Positions 14,827 to 21,709 of a stretch of DNA of 21,709 nucleotides are shown here, one piece after another (the stretch's first letter is position 1; each line of letters starts with the position of its first letter). Under the pieces are notes generated by a model that was given only the letters and a program-made list of their open reading frames with translations, did no database searches and was not told the origin of the DNA. The stretch comes from DUAL01 sp964478325 (GTDB lineage Bacteria; Bacteroidota; Bacteroidia; Flavobacteriales; BACL11): assembly GCA_964478325.1 (NCBI GenBank), contig CAYZIA010000016.1, positions 1 to 21,709 of the forward strand, given 5' to 3'. A program made the translations under genes and the position numbers.

Positions 14827-16085
14827 AGAAGTTGATTTTTTGGTAAAATCATTTTTTGGTAGGTATGTATAAATCCTGAAGCAACAAAGATAAAAAAGAA
14901 AGGCCGTAATAATAAAGGCTCAGACATAACAGAAATTAGCATAATCATCATCCATAGCCATTTCTTTTCTTTTATGATTTGTTGCTTAAAAAACATATAA
15001 ATGAATATGAAAGTGGTAGGGAATCCTGTTGCTGCTAACAAAAACATTATAGAATTACTACTACCCTTATCTGTTACATCTACTTTCAATCCCACTCCTG
15101 TTTGATTATAAATATAATTTAATGTTGGAGAAGTAAAATAAAACTCTTCTCGAAACTTCTGAAATTGCTCAGCATCTAGTCCAATACCTGTTATTGGATT
15201 TTCTAGTGCTATATAAAATGGTTGTGTTAAATCAAAGAATCTTTTCTGAAAAGACGCTTCTTTTTCTCCTTTAACTTTATCTTCAACATTGACCTCAAGT
15301 ATTAGATATATAGGAATAAGAGCAGATACTATCAATAAAAATAATGCCTTATTCTTTTTAAACTCATTATATACATAAACTAGGCCTTGTAATAATAATA
15401 TAGCTAATCCTGTTGTTGAATAAGTTGTGAAAATAACAAGAACTATAACTAGCAATAAGACTCTACTTCTCTTAATAATAAAAGCTTCTAAGAAGAACAA
15501 GCTATTTAGAAACGCCTGCAAAATTCCAGGCTCCCAAAAAACTCCTTGATTTCTACAAAATTCTAATCCAAAAACAGTAATAAGGCATTTTTGGGGGACA
15601 TAAAAAAATATGTTAAGGAATGTCTCATAATCATTATTAACAGAACTTATAGTAGAAAGGTCATTCTTAATAAAAAAATATGCAAAAAAGTTAAGTCCTG
15701 CATGAAAGAGAATTATTTTTAATATAAAATACAGCTTATTTATAAAAATATCTTTTACCTTATTATTTCTAAAATATAATAAAGTTAGAAGAGAAACTGT
15801 ACATACTGTCAAGTAATAAGCGTATTTATTGATAGTTTGAGTAGAAATAGCGAATATATAATTAATAGAAAATAAAAAAAGAATTGTAAAACTAGTTAAT
15901 AAAACAGAATTAACTTCCCTAGCTTTAAACCTATCTTTAGAAAAAAGAACTGCTAATACTAATACGCCCAAAAAGATAGCATAGCAAGTGTTTCTGTTAA
16001 ATACAAACAATAGACCTCCAGAACTTAAAATAAGTAATGATATTAAAATGGCATCTATTATTTTATAAAAATATGTGATTTTCAT
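14823..16085 (-). CDS. Wzy-type O-antigen polymerase/ligase-like membrane protein
   Basis: About 420 residues from the ATG at 16085, which overlaps the upstream TGA as ATGA; a TTG nine bases further up would be less usual. The protein is almost entirely hydrophobic, with some ten to twelve helices and one larger hydrophilic loop around residues 250-320 (Gly-Glu-Lys-Glu-Ala region and the following segment). This layout is the hallmark of Wzy and WaaL proteins, which have very little sequence conservation. In context, with a flippase in the same operon, it should polymerise lipid-linked repeats at the periplasmic face. Length and topology match the family; there is no diagnostic motif, so a ligase is an equal alternative. 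The next gene (epimerase) overlaps its stop by ATGA. Confidence 0.78.
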   Translation of the reverse strand: MKITYFYKIIDAILISLLILSSGGLLFVFNRNTCYAIFLGVLVLAVLFSKDRFKAREVNSVLLTSFTILFLFSINYIFAISTQTINKYAYYLTVCTVSLLTLLYFRNNKVKDIFINKLYFILKIILFHAGLNFFAYFFIKNDLSTISSVNNDYETFLNIFFYVPQKCLITVFGLEFCRNQGVFWEPGILQAFLNSLFFLEAFIIKRSRVLLLVIVLVIFTTYSTTGLAILLLQGLVYVYNEFKKNKALFLLIVSALIPIYLILEVNVEDKVKGEKEASFQKRFFDLTQPFYIALENPITGIGLDAEQFQKFREEFYFTSPTLNYIYNQTGVGLKVDVTDKGSSNSIMFLLAATGFPTTFIFIYMFFKQQIIKEKKWLWMMIMLISVMSEPLLLRPFFFIFVASGFIHTYQKMILPKNQLL

Positions 16086-16975
16086 TCTTGCCAATTCATT
16101 TCTCTTCCTAGAATACTTTCTAATTTTTTTATGTCATCTAGAAAATAATTATTATAAATCTCTTTTCTTATTTCTTTCGATAAAGGTTTTGGTTTAAAAC
16201 TACGAGTATTTGCACGATGTATTTTATTTTTAATTATTTGTCGCCATTTTAGTGAAAAAATAAGCTTTCTAATTATGCCTCTCCAGAACCCTGATTTTTG
16301 CATAAATCTCATAATCCATTTATATTTTACTTTACTTGCTATATTACTTTTAATATTTACGTTTAGAGAAATTTCACTATCTATTTCTAGAAAATTTAGC
16401 ACTTTTCGAATTGTCTCTTCTGTTTTACCTATTAATTCTTCTTCAAATAAAATAAAAAGAAACTGCTCTTTAGAAAAGACATTTAAATAATTCTCGATCA
16501 TTTTACCATATAAGCCTTGTGAAAAATAAGAGATTCTTAGTTTTGAAAGATAATTTATATCTTCTTCATAATTTTTTATCCTTTTAGATTCTTCTTTTAA
16601 TGCCATTTGAAGTGAAAGATCTTCTCTTTCATCTCGAATAGAATGCAGATATTGTGAATATGCTCTATCAATAGGATTTCTTAATATAATAATAAATTTT
16701 ACATCTTTACCAAGTGTTCTAAGTATCCTTTTGGGTGCTTTCTCCTCGAACAAATAAGAGGGGGTAAAATCACCTACACGCTTCCTGTTTTTTGCATTTC
16801 GAAAGTACGTATTCTCATACCAGCCAACTCCTCTGTCAAAAACTATAGGGCTATCAAAGAAGTGAGGTTCTTTATAAGATGGGATGAAAATATCTGGATG
16901 TTGTCGTAAAATATCATATAAGGTAGTTGTTCCACTTTTAGTAGCTCCTATACACATAAAATTTGGCAAACTCAT
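16082..16975 (-). CDS. PAPS-dependent sulfotransferase
   Basis: A 297-residue soluble protein from the ATG at 16975, which overlaps the upstream TGA as ATGA; an in-frame TTG at 16984 would add three residues and is less likely. The PAPS 5'-loop is ATKSGTT at residues 11-17, with Lys13. The 3'-phosphate site is FIIILRNPIDRAYSQYL at about 94-110, with Arg99 and Ser107. The C-terminus keeps the DDIKKLESILGREMNW pattern also found in its two paralogues. The ATKSGTT loop resembles those of carbohydrate (heparan-type) sulfotransferases. No signal peptide or helix is evident. It lies between another sulfotransferase and the polymerase. It is probably the product of tandem duplication and divergence from its upstream neighbour, but identity between them is modest, so each may sulfate a different position. 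Confidence 0.9.
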   Translation of the reverse strand: MSLPNFMCIGATKSGTTTLYDILRQHPDIFIPSYKEPHFFDSPIVFDRGVGWYENTYFRNAKNRKRVGDFTPSYLFEEKAPKRILRTLGKDVKFIIILRNPIDRAYSQYLHSIRDEREDLSLQMALKEESKRIKNYEEDINYLSKLRISYFSQGLYGKMIENYLNVFSKEQFLFILFEEELIGKTEETIRKVLNFLEIDSEISLNVNIKSNIASKVKYKWIMRFMQKSGFWRGIIRKLIFSLKWRQIIKNKIHRANTRSFKPKPLSKEIRKEIYNNYFLDDIKKLESILGREMNWQE

Positions 16976-17877
16976 TTTATCCAATTTGTTAAATCCTTAT
17001 TTATTAATAGCGCCAACTTCTTTACATCTTTTCGGAAATATCTGATTAAATCCTCTCTAGTTTTCTTTTTCATAGATACTTTCTTTATGAATGGTCTCGT
17101 TAAAATACCCCTTATCGTTTTTCTTGCTTTTTCAGGCGCTATCTTTTTCATCACTATTTTTAATTTACTTTCTGTTACAAAAACTTTCTTTAAAGTGTTA
17201 TTAGACCAGCTTTTACCTCCAACATTATAGCGTATATCAGAATTTATTTTCTGATTTTGATCAACACCCAAAAATTGAAAAACTTCTTTTACCACTTTGC
17301 TAGTTGAAGAACTAAAATCTTCATATAAAATAATATGCACATCTTTAAAAGACTCTAAGTATGCTTTTACCATGTTATAATACATCCCCATTTCTTTATA
17401 CATAACCATTGGTGTTAAATTTCTGTTCTGTTCCAATCTTCCTTTTTCTATTTGAAGAGAGTACTCAAATGTTTGTTGTTCTTTTAACCCTCTTGAGACA
17501 TGTTGAAAAGCAGAATAAGCCCTATCTATAGGATTTCTTAACATAATTATTATTTTTATATCATTACCTAATCTTTTTTTAATCTCATTTATTGCATCTT
17601 GATAATAAAAAAGATAAAAAACACTAGATTCTCCAATAGCTTTTTGTTGTTTTACTTGATTAAAAAGCGATTGATATTCCTCCCATGTCCAGACCCCAAA
17701 ATGTAAGCGATTCTTTACTTTATCTTTTACTAAAAATTGTGGTTCTTTTACATTTATCCCTTCTTCATTAAAAGAGGGCATAAAAATATTAGGATGCTGA
17801 TTTAAATAATTATGCAAGGAAGAGGTCCCGCATTTTGCAGCACCTACTATTAAAAAATTAGGTAATTTATTTTTCAT
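16972..17877 (-). CDS. PAPS-dependent sulfotransferase
   Basis: A 301-residue soluble sulfotransferase. The PAPS 5'-loop is AAKCGTSS at residues 13-20, with Lys15. The 3'-phosphate site IIIMLRNPIDRAYSAF spans about 109-124, with Arg114 and Ser122. Compared with its paralogue immediately downstream it has a small insertion after the first helix, in the stretch around residues 36-46 before KEPQF, which lies at the expected acceptor pocket and may change specificity. It starts by ATGA overlap with the flippase stop and overlaps the next sulfotransferase in the same way, so three membrane and sulfation genes are translated together. There is no signal peptide, so it should act in the cytoplasm. 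The sugar acceptor is unknown; the local polymer is the likeliest target. Confidence 0.9.
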   Translation of the reverse strand: MKNKLPNFLIVGAAKCGTSSLHNYLNQHPNIFMPSFNEEGINVKEPQFLVKDKVKNRLHFGVWTWEEYQSLFNQVKQQKAIGESSVFYLFYYQDAINEIKKRLGNDIKIIIMLRNPIDRAYSAFQHVSRGLKEQQTFEYSLQIEKGRLEQNRNLTPMVMYKEMGMYYNMVKAYLESFKDVHIILYEDFSSSTSKVVKEVFQFLGVDQNQKINSDIRYNVGGKSWSNNTLKKVFVTESKLKIVMKKIAPEKARKTIRGILTRPFIKKVSMKKKTREDLIRYFRKDVKKLALLINKDLTNWIK

Positions 17878-19232
17878 CTATTTCCAAATGGAATATAAAA
17901 TGTTAGAAATCCAAACTGCTTTTTAACAACTAGAACCATACTTAAATTCCAAAAAACTATACTACACATACTGGCAATTGCAGCCCCATTTATTCCAGAA
18001 ATTCCAAATTCTGACAAAGGATTACTTTCAGGGATCAATAAATAATTCAAACCAACATTGATTATTGCTCCAGCAATTAAAATTTTCATAAATACAAGTT
18101 GTTTCCCAGTCATTTGCAATAAATTACCAACTGAACCAGAAAAAGCGCTAATCAGCATTCCAATAGAAAGTATAATAAAAGCATTGGCTCCTATTTTAAA
18201 TTCTTCACCAAAAATACCTAAAAAGAAAGTAGGAAATAAAAAGAATATAATAAGCAAAGGAAGAGTACTCCAAAAAATCATTTTAGTAGATTTTTGTACT
18301 ATTTTCTTCAAACCTTTCATGTTCTTCTCTGCATATATTTCTGCAAATTTTGGAGCAGCAATACTATTTATCGCCATCAATGTAACACTCGCAAACATAG
18401 ATAGTTTAAATGCTACGCCATATATTCCAACATCTGTTACAGATATCATATTACCAATCATTAATTTGTCTGTCCATATCATAATCAATTGAACCGACTG
18501 AGCTAACATTAAAGGAAGTGAGATTACTAGAATGTTTTTTAGAGTTTGATGTTCTATTATTATCTCTTCTTCATAGTTATTATTTTTTTCTTTCAATACA
18601 TTCCGGAAAGATAACAATGATAAAATAGATACAAAAAGTAAACTGATAATATAAGCATGAAATGGAATAGATGGATCATTACTAAATTGCAATAAAATAA
18701 GAATTATTATAATAGTAAATAATGCTTGACTCATTCGGTAATAAAAGGAAAAGATTCCAATTTTCTTTAGGCCTCTTAAGCTTTGATAATGTAAAACGAA
18801 AAAAACCATAGGTAAAACAAAGTAAGAAAAGGTTCTGACATATTCTGAATTAATATTGAGGAAATCAGCTATGATATTTGAAAGAAAATACATTACAAAT
18901 GAAGAAACTAAAGAAGAAAGAATTAATATGAAATATACCTTTTTAAAAAATAATAATAAACTCTTCCATTTATTTTGTGCTGCAAATGAAGCCGAAAAAC
19001 GAATAGATGTAGTATCCAGACCAAGTTTTGCTAAAAGAGTGAAAATACGTAAAACTACTACTGCTAACATATACTCTCCTAATGCTTCTGCACCAAAATA
19101 TTTCGCTATAAGTAGGGTAAGAAAAAATCCTAATAATTGGCCGCCAATACGTAAAAAAAAGGATACTCCTCCTTGATTAAATAATTCAAAAAAATCTTTA
19201 TCCTCTAATGCTGCTTGCAGTCTTCTTTTCAT
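17874..19232 (-). CDS. Wzx-type oligosaccharide flippase (MOP/MATE-like polysaccharide biosynthesis protein)
   Basis: A 452-residue integral membrane protein with about twelve to fourteen hydrophobic helices, the length and pattern of polysaccharide biosynthesis proteins of the MOP superfamily. It begins with a short basic and acidic cytoplasmic tail, then the family-type GGVSFFLRIGGQLLGFFLTLLIAKYFGAEALGEY segment with the conserved amphipathic first helix pair. In a Wzx/Wzy pathway it moves undecaprenyl-linked repeats across the inner membrane, after sulfation if the sulfotransferases act in the cytoplasm. It begins only four bases after the cysQ stop and is followed by an ATGA overlap with the first sulfotransferase. 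It is intact. The specificity is not visible, and sulfated substrates are an inference from the neighbours. Confidence 0.88.
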   Translation of the reverse strand: MKRRLQAALEDKDFFELFNQGGVSFFLRIGGQLLGFFLTLLIAKYFGAEALGEYMLAVVVLRIFTLLAKLGLDTTSIRFSASFAAQNKWKSLLLFFKKVYFILILSSLVSSFVMYFLSNIIADFLNINSEYVRTFSYFVLPMVFFVLHYQSLRGLKKIGIFSFYYRMSQALFTIIIILILLQFSNDPSIPFHAYIISLLFVSILSLLSFRNVLKEKNNNYEEEIIIEHQTLKNILVISLPLMLAQSVQLIMIWTDKLMIGNMISVTDVGIYGVAFKLSMFASVTLMAINSIAAPKFAEIYAEKNMKGLKKIVQKSTKMIFWSTLPLLIIFFLFPTFFLGIFGEEFKIGANAFIILSIGMLISAFSGSVGNLLQMTGKQLVFMKILIAGAIINVGLNYLLIPESNPLSEFGISGINGAAIASMCSIVFWNLSMVLVVKKQFGFLTFYIPFGNR

Positions 19233-19236
19233 AAAA

Positions 19237-20028
19237 TTAATTGACCAAAAACCAAGGGTTCAATAAATCTTTTTTATTATATCTCACCTCTTCCTTAGTA
19301 TTATATTGACGAACAGAAAAACCTGCCATTTTTGCAATGGCATGACCAGCTCCAGTATCCCATTCCATAGTGGAAGCATAGCGGGGATAGGCATTTGCTT
19401 TGCGTTCAGCAACCATACATAATTTTAAAGATGAGCCAACTACCATCACTTCTATATTTCCATATTCTTTCTTTCTCTCTTTAAAAAATTGCTCGGTTTC
19501 AGGAGACATGTGGGAACGAGAACCAACTACCACATAAGTATCTCTATTATGCTTAATAGGTAATTTATCTGCATCAGAAACTAAATCATCAAGATTATCA
19601 ATAATAGTGTTTATACTAATCTTAAAAGCACCCATGCCTTCCAATGCAAAATATAATTGTTCTTTTACGGGAACATAAATCACTCCCATTATTGGAGTGC
19701 CATGATGAATTAGCGCAATATTAACTGTAAATTCACCATTTCGTTTTACAAATTCTTTGGTGCCATCAAGCGGATCTACAAGCCAAGAATATTCCCAATT
19801 TTTTCTTTCTGAAAAAGGTATTTTTGCCCCTTCTTCACTTAAAAAAGGGATATCTGTTTCCTTTAAGTGTTGCTCAATAATAGAATTACAATTCTTATCT
19901 GCTAATGTAAGTGGAGATTTATCCTCCTTATGTTCGATTATAAAATCGGATGCGTAAACTTCCATAATTGCATGTCCACCTTGAATGGAAGCGTTAATTG
20001 CTTTTATTAATAATTTTCTAAAATTCAT
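19237..20028 (-). CDS. cysQ: 3'(2'),5'-bisphosphate nucleotidase CysQ (PAP phosphatase)
   Basis: A 263-residue cytoplasmic phosphatase of the inositol monophosphatase superfamily. It splits PAP (3'-phosphoadenosine 5'-phosphate), the product of PAPS-dependent sulfotransferases, to AMP and phosphate, relieving product inhibition. Motifs are TLAD at residues 41-44, the metal-binding FLSEEG at 62-67, the signature DPLDGTKEF at 85-93, GSSLKLCMVAE at 198-208 and WDTGAGHA at 223-230; all fit CysQ closely. Its stop is four bases before the flippase start and it lies 23 bases after the upstream gene, so it probably belongs to the same operon as the four sulfotransferases. That context makes PAP recycling for polysaccharide sulfation its likely local job, although CysQ also serves sulfur assimilation. 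No cysD, cysN or cysC gene is in the window. Confidence 0.93.
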   Translation of the reverse strand: MNFRKLLIKAINASIQGGHAIMEVYASDFIIEHKEDKSPLTLADKNCNSIIEQHLKETDIPFLSEEGAKIPFSERKNWEYSWLVDPLDGTKEFVKRNGEFTVNIALIHHGTPIMGVIYVPVKEQLYFALEGMGAFKISINTIIDNLDDLVSDADKLPIKHNRDTYVVVGSRSHMSPETEQFFKERKKEYGNIEVMVVGSSLKLCMVAERKANAYPRYASTMEWDTGAGHAIAKMAGFSVRQYNTKEEVRYNKKDLLNPWFLVN

Positions 20029-20051
20029 TCTGCCTGTTTCTTCTTTTTGTT

Positions 20052-20912
20052 TTAGACCTTGGTTGGATGCCAGGTGGTTTTAATTTCCTGAAATTTTTCT
20101 ATAAAATAAGGGGATTGACTATTTTCTCCATCCCAATTATTTCGTTTATATATTTGTTTTCTTTTTAAATTCTCTACTGATAATTGTTCAATTTTTTTTA
20201 TTTCTTCAAAATTATCTCCACAATAAACAATAGCATTCACATCCATATGAGATGCAAAATGCTGTGTTAATTCTTCTCTTTTTCCTGTAAGAATATTCAC
20301 CACTCCTCTAGGTACATCCGAAGTATTTAATACCTCAGCAAATGAAATACTCACCATAGGATTTTTCTCTGATGCTAAAACTACACAAGTATTTCCTCCA
20401 ACAATAATTGGTGCAATAAGTGAAATAAGTCCTAATAAAGGAGATGCATTTGGAGCAATAACACCAACAACACCAACTGCCTGATAAGATGAGAAGTTAA
20501 AATGGTCGGACGCGACAGGATTAACTGAACTGAAAATTTGTTGAAACTTATCACTCCAGCCTGCATAATGAATTAATCTGTCTATAGATTGTTCTACTTC
20601 CTTTTTGGCTTGTAATGTTGTGACTCCACAAAGCATAAGTTCTTCAACAAATTGTACCTTTCTCCCCTCTAACATTTCAGCAATTCTATACAGAATCTGC
20701 CCCCTATTTAATGCTGTTACGGTCTGCCATCCTTTTTGTGCTTTTCTTGCTATAACTACTGCATTTCTGAAGTCTTTTCTAGAAGAAAGACACATATTCG
20801 CTAACAAATCACCCTTCTCATTTTTTATATGGAAAAATCTTCCTGATTCTGTTCTAGGGAATTTTCCTCCGATAAAAATCTTATATGTTTTTAATACATC
20901 TATTCTAGACAT
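20052..20912 (-). CDS. Truncated aldehyde dehydrogenase homologue without catalytic domain
   Basis: A 286-residue protein aligned with the N-terminal, NAD-binding half of aldehyde dehydrogenases. The FIGGKF opening appears at residues 13-18. The VGVIAPNASPLLGLISLIAPIIVGGNTCVVLASEKNP segment near 149-185 is equivalent to the cofactor-binding region of true enzymes. The sequence then leaves the family pattern and stops before the region that should hold the catalytic Cys and Glu, so it cannot be a complete dehydrogenase. It starts at 20912, overlapping the TAA of the upstream full-type gene as TAATG. The 5'-gene keeps both catalytic residues. Paired full and short aldehyde dehydrogenase genes, often near deoC, occur in some bacteria, so this may be a conserved partner or pseudoenzyme subunit rather than decay. 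Its function is unknown. Confidence 0.75.
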   Translation of the reverse strand: MSRIDVLKTYKIFIGGKFPRTESGRFFHIKNEKGDLLANMCLSSRKDFRNAVVIARKAQKGWQTVTALNRGQILYRIAEMLEGRKVQFVEELMLCGVTTLQAKKEVEQSIDRLIHYAGWSDKFQQIFSSVNPVASDHFNFSSYQAVGVVGVIAPNASPLLGLISLIAPIIVGGNTCVVLASEKNPMVSISFAEVLNTSDVPRGVVNILTGKREELTQHFASHMDVNAIVYCGDNFEEIKKIEQLSVENLKRKQIYKRNNWDGENSQSPYFIEKFQEIKTTWHPTKV

Positions 20913-21709
20913 TATTTCAGTTTTAAATATGATTCTAATCCATGTAAACCACCTTCTCTTCCAAAGCCACTTTCTTTAAATCCTCCAAAAGGAGAAGTGG
21001 GATCAAATTTGTTATAAGTATTTGCCCAAACCACACCTGCATTTAATTCTTGTGTTAGTTTGAAAATTTTAGCCCCTTTTTCTGTCCAAACTCCTGCCGA
21101 CAAACCAAAAGCAGTATTGTTTGCTTTTTCAATTACCTCATCAATTGTTCGAAAAGTTTGAATTGCCAAAACTGGCCCAAAAATTTCTTCTTGAACTATG
21201 GTGTGTGATTGAGATACATTCAAAAATAAAGTAGGAGGACACCAATTTCCTTTTTTTGAAATTTTACATTTTGCTTGATAAATTTTTCCTCCCTCTTTTT
21301 TCCCTATTTTAATATAATTATTGATTGTATTAAGTTGTTCTTTAGAATTTATCGCTCCAATATCAGTGTTTTTATCTAATGGATCTCCCACAATAAGAGT
21401 TGAAATTCTCTCTTTTAATTTATCAATTACAATTTTAGCAATACTCTCCTGAACAAATAAGCGAGAGCCCGCACAACAAACATGTCCTTGATTAAAAAAG
21501 ATAGCATTAATAATTCCTTCAACTGCTTGATCAATTGCAGCATCTTCAAAAATGATGTTTGCTCCTTTACCACCAAGTTCCAAAGTTGATTTCTTTTTTG
21601 TTCCAGCAATACTTTTTTGTATTATTTTCCCAACTGCAGTAGACCCAGTAAAAGCAATTTTATTAATATCAGGATGATTTACTATTTCAGCGCCCGTTTC
21701 TCCAGCACC
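20912..21709 (-). CDS. Aldehyde dehydrogenase (N-terminus outside window)
   Basis: Partial gene: 265 residues are visible, in frame to the right edge, covering the catalytic half of an NAD(P)-dependent aldehyde dehydrogenase that oxidises an aldehyde to an acid. The cofactor-region end IAFTGSTAVGK is at about residues 18-28 of the visible part. The general-base Glu44 lies in LELGGKG, the catalytic Cys (one of Cys78/Cys79) in NQGHVCCAGSR, then EEIFGPVL and the PFGGFKESGFGREGG C-terminal motif. Everything needed for catalysis is present. A TTG codon near 21583 gives an apparent internal start, but the frame and family pattern continue upstream, so the true start lies outside. It is coupled by TAATG to a shorter homologue. 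It is probably a metabolic gene (e.g. deoxynucleoside or aldehyde breakdown) next to the polysaccharide operon rather than part of it. Confidence 0.9.
   Translation of the reverse strand, partial: GAGETGAEIVNHPDINKIAFTGSTAVGKIIQKSIAGTKKKSTLELGGKGANIIFEDAAIDQAVEGIINAIFFNQGHVCCAGSRLFVQESIAKIVIDKLKERISTLIVGDPLDKNTDIGAINSKEQLNTINNYIKIGKKEGGKIYQAKCKISKKGNWCPPTLFLNVSQSHTIVQEEIFGPVLAIQTFRTIDEVIEKANNTAFGLSAGVWTEKGAKIFKLTQELNAGVVWANTYNKFDPTSPFGGFKESGFGREGGLHGLESYLKLK

Noticed and set aside
16972..17877. The adjacent sulfotransferases as a split or duplicated single gene
   Set aside because: Each has its own complete PAPS 5'-loop, 3'-phosphate site and C-terminal pattern, so these are full paralogues, not fragments.
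18058..18492. Plus-strand open frame of 144 codons opposite the flippase gene
   Set aside because: It is antisense to a clear membrane protein gene, has no family pattern and reads as the complement of helix-coding codons.
20605..20979. Plus-strand open frame of 124 codons opposite the short aldehyde dehydrogenase homologue
   Set aside because: It is antisense to a coding region with strong family resemblance, with no recognisable motif or promoter; a shadow frame.
1..21709. Mobile element, prophage, CRISPR or defence system in the window
   Set aside because: No transposase, integrase, phage structural gene, regularly spaced repeat array or known defence gene was seen in any frame. All intact genes fit metabolism, respiration or surface glycan synthesis.

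Overview
The window looks like a chromosomal segment of a low-GC Bacteroidota, most likely a marine-type member of the Flavobacteriales. Supporting signs are strongly A/T-biased DNA, TAnnTTTG-type promoter elements, a tandem pair of short cytochrome oxidase subunit III genes, and a RemB/Wzi-like outer-membrane protein. This placement is inferred from gene content and protein style; no database search was possible. No tRNA, rRNA, CRISPR array, transposon or prophage gene was seen. No stretch longer than about 300 bases lacks a gene; the longest gap is about 150 bases, at 9543-9692.

Most of the window is a surface-polysaccharide locus with an unusually strong sulfation signature. Reading along the minus strand from the right edge, it starts with an aldehyde dehydrogenase (cut by the window edge) and a translationally coupled, catalytically dead aldehyde dehydrogenase homologue. 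Then come CysQ (PAP phosphatase), a Wzx-type flippase, two sulfotransferases, a Wzy-type polymerase/ligase, a sugar-nucleotide epimerase with a CxxC insert, a secreted clan GH-A glycosidase, two more sulfotransferases and a GT2 glycosyltransferase. From the flippase to the last sulfotransferase nearly every junction is a 4- to 13-base overlap, mostly ATGA, so this is a tightly coupled operon. A two-gene plus-strand cassette (7143-9542) follows: an MBOAT O-acyltransferase and a membrane-anchored SGNH protein, which together probably O-acylate the polymer.

A second minus-strand block (7041 down to 1034) encodes a GT4 glycosyltransferase, GmhA-like and GmhB-like heptose-phosphate enzymes, a GDP-mannose 4,6-dehydratase frame interrupted by two in-frame TGA codons, a WecA/MraY-like initiating glycosylphosphotransferase, and a RemB/Wzi-like outer-membrane protein that may hold the polymer at the surface. 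The left edge (1-984) holds the two cytochrome c oxidase subunit III genes.

A working model: the WecA-like enzyme starts a lipid-linked repeat. GT2 and GT4 enzymes, plus others outside the window, extend it. Up to four sulfotransferases decorate it using PAPS, and CysQ removes the inhibitory by-product PAP. Wzx flips it, Wzy polymerises it, MBOAT/SGNH acylates it, the secreted glycosidase trims it, and the RemB/Wzi-like protein anchors or organises it. The model is inferred from families and gene order. Neither the sugars nor the sulfation positions can be read from the sequence. PAPS-synthesis genes and Wza/Wzz-type export genes are not in the window.
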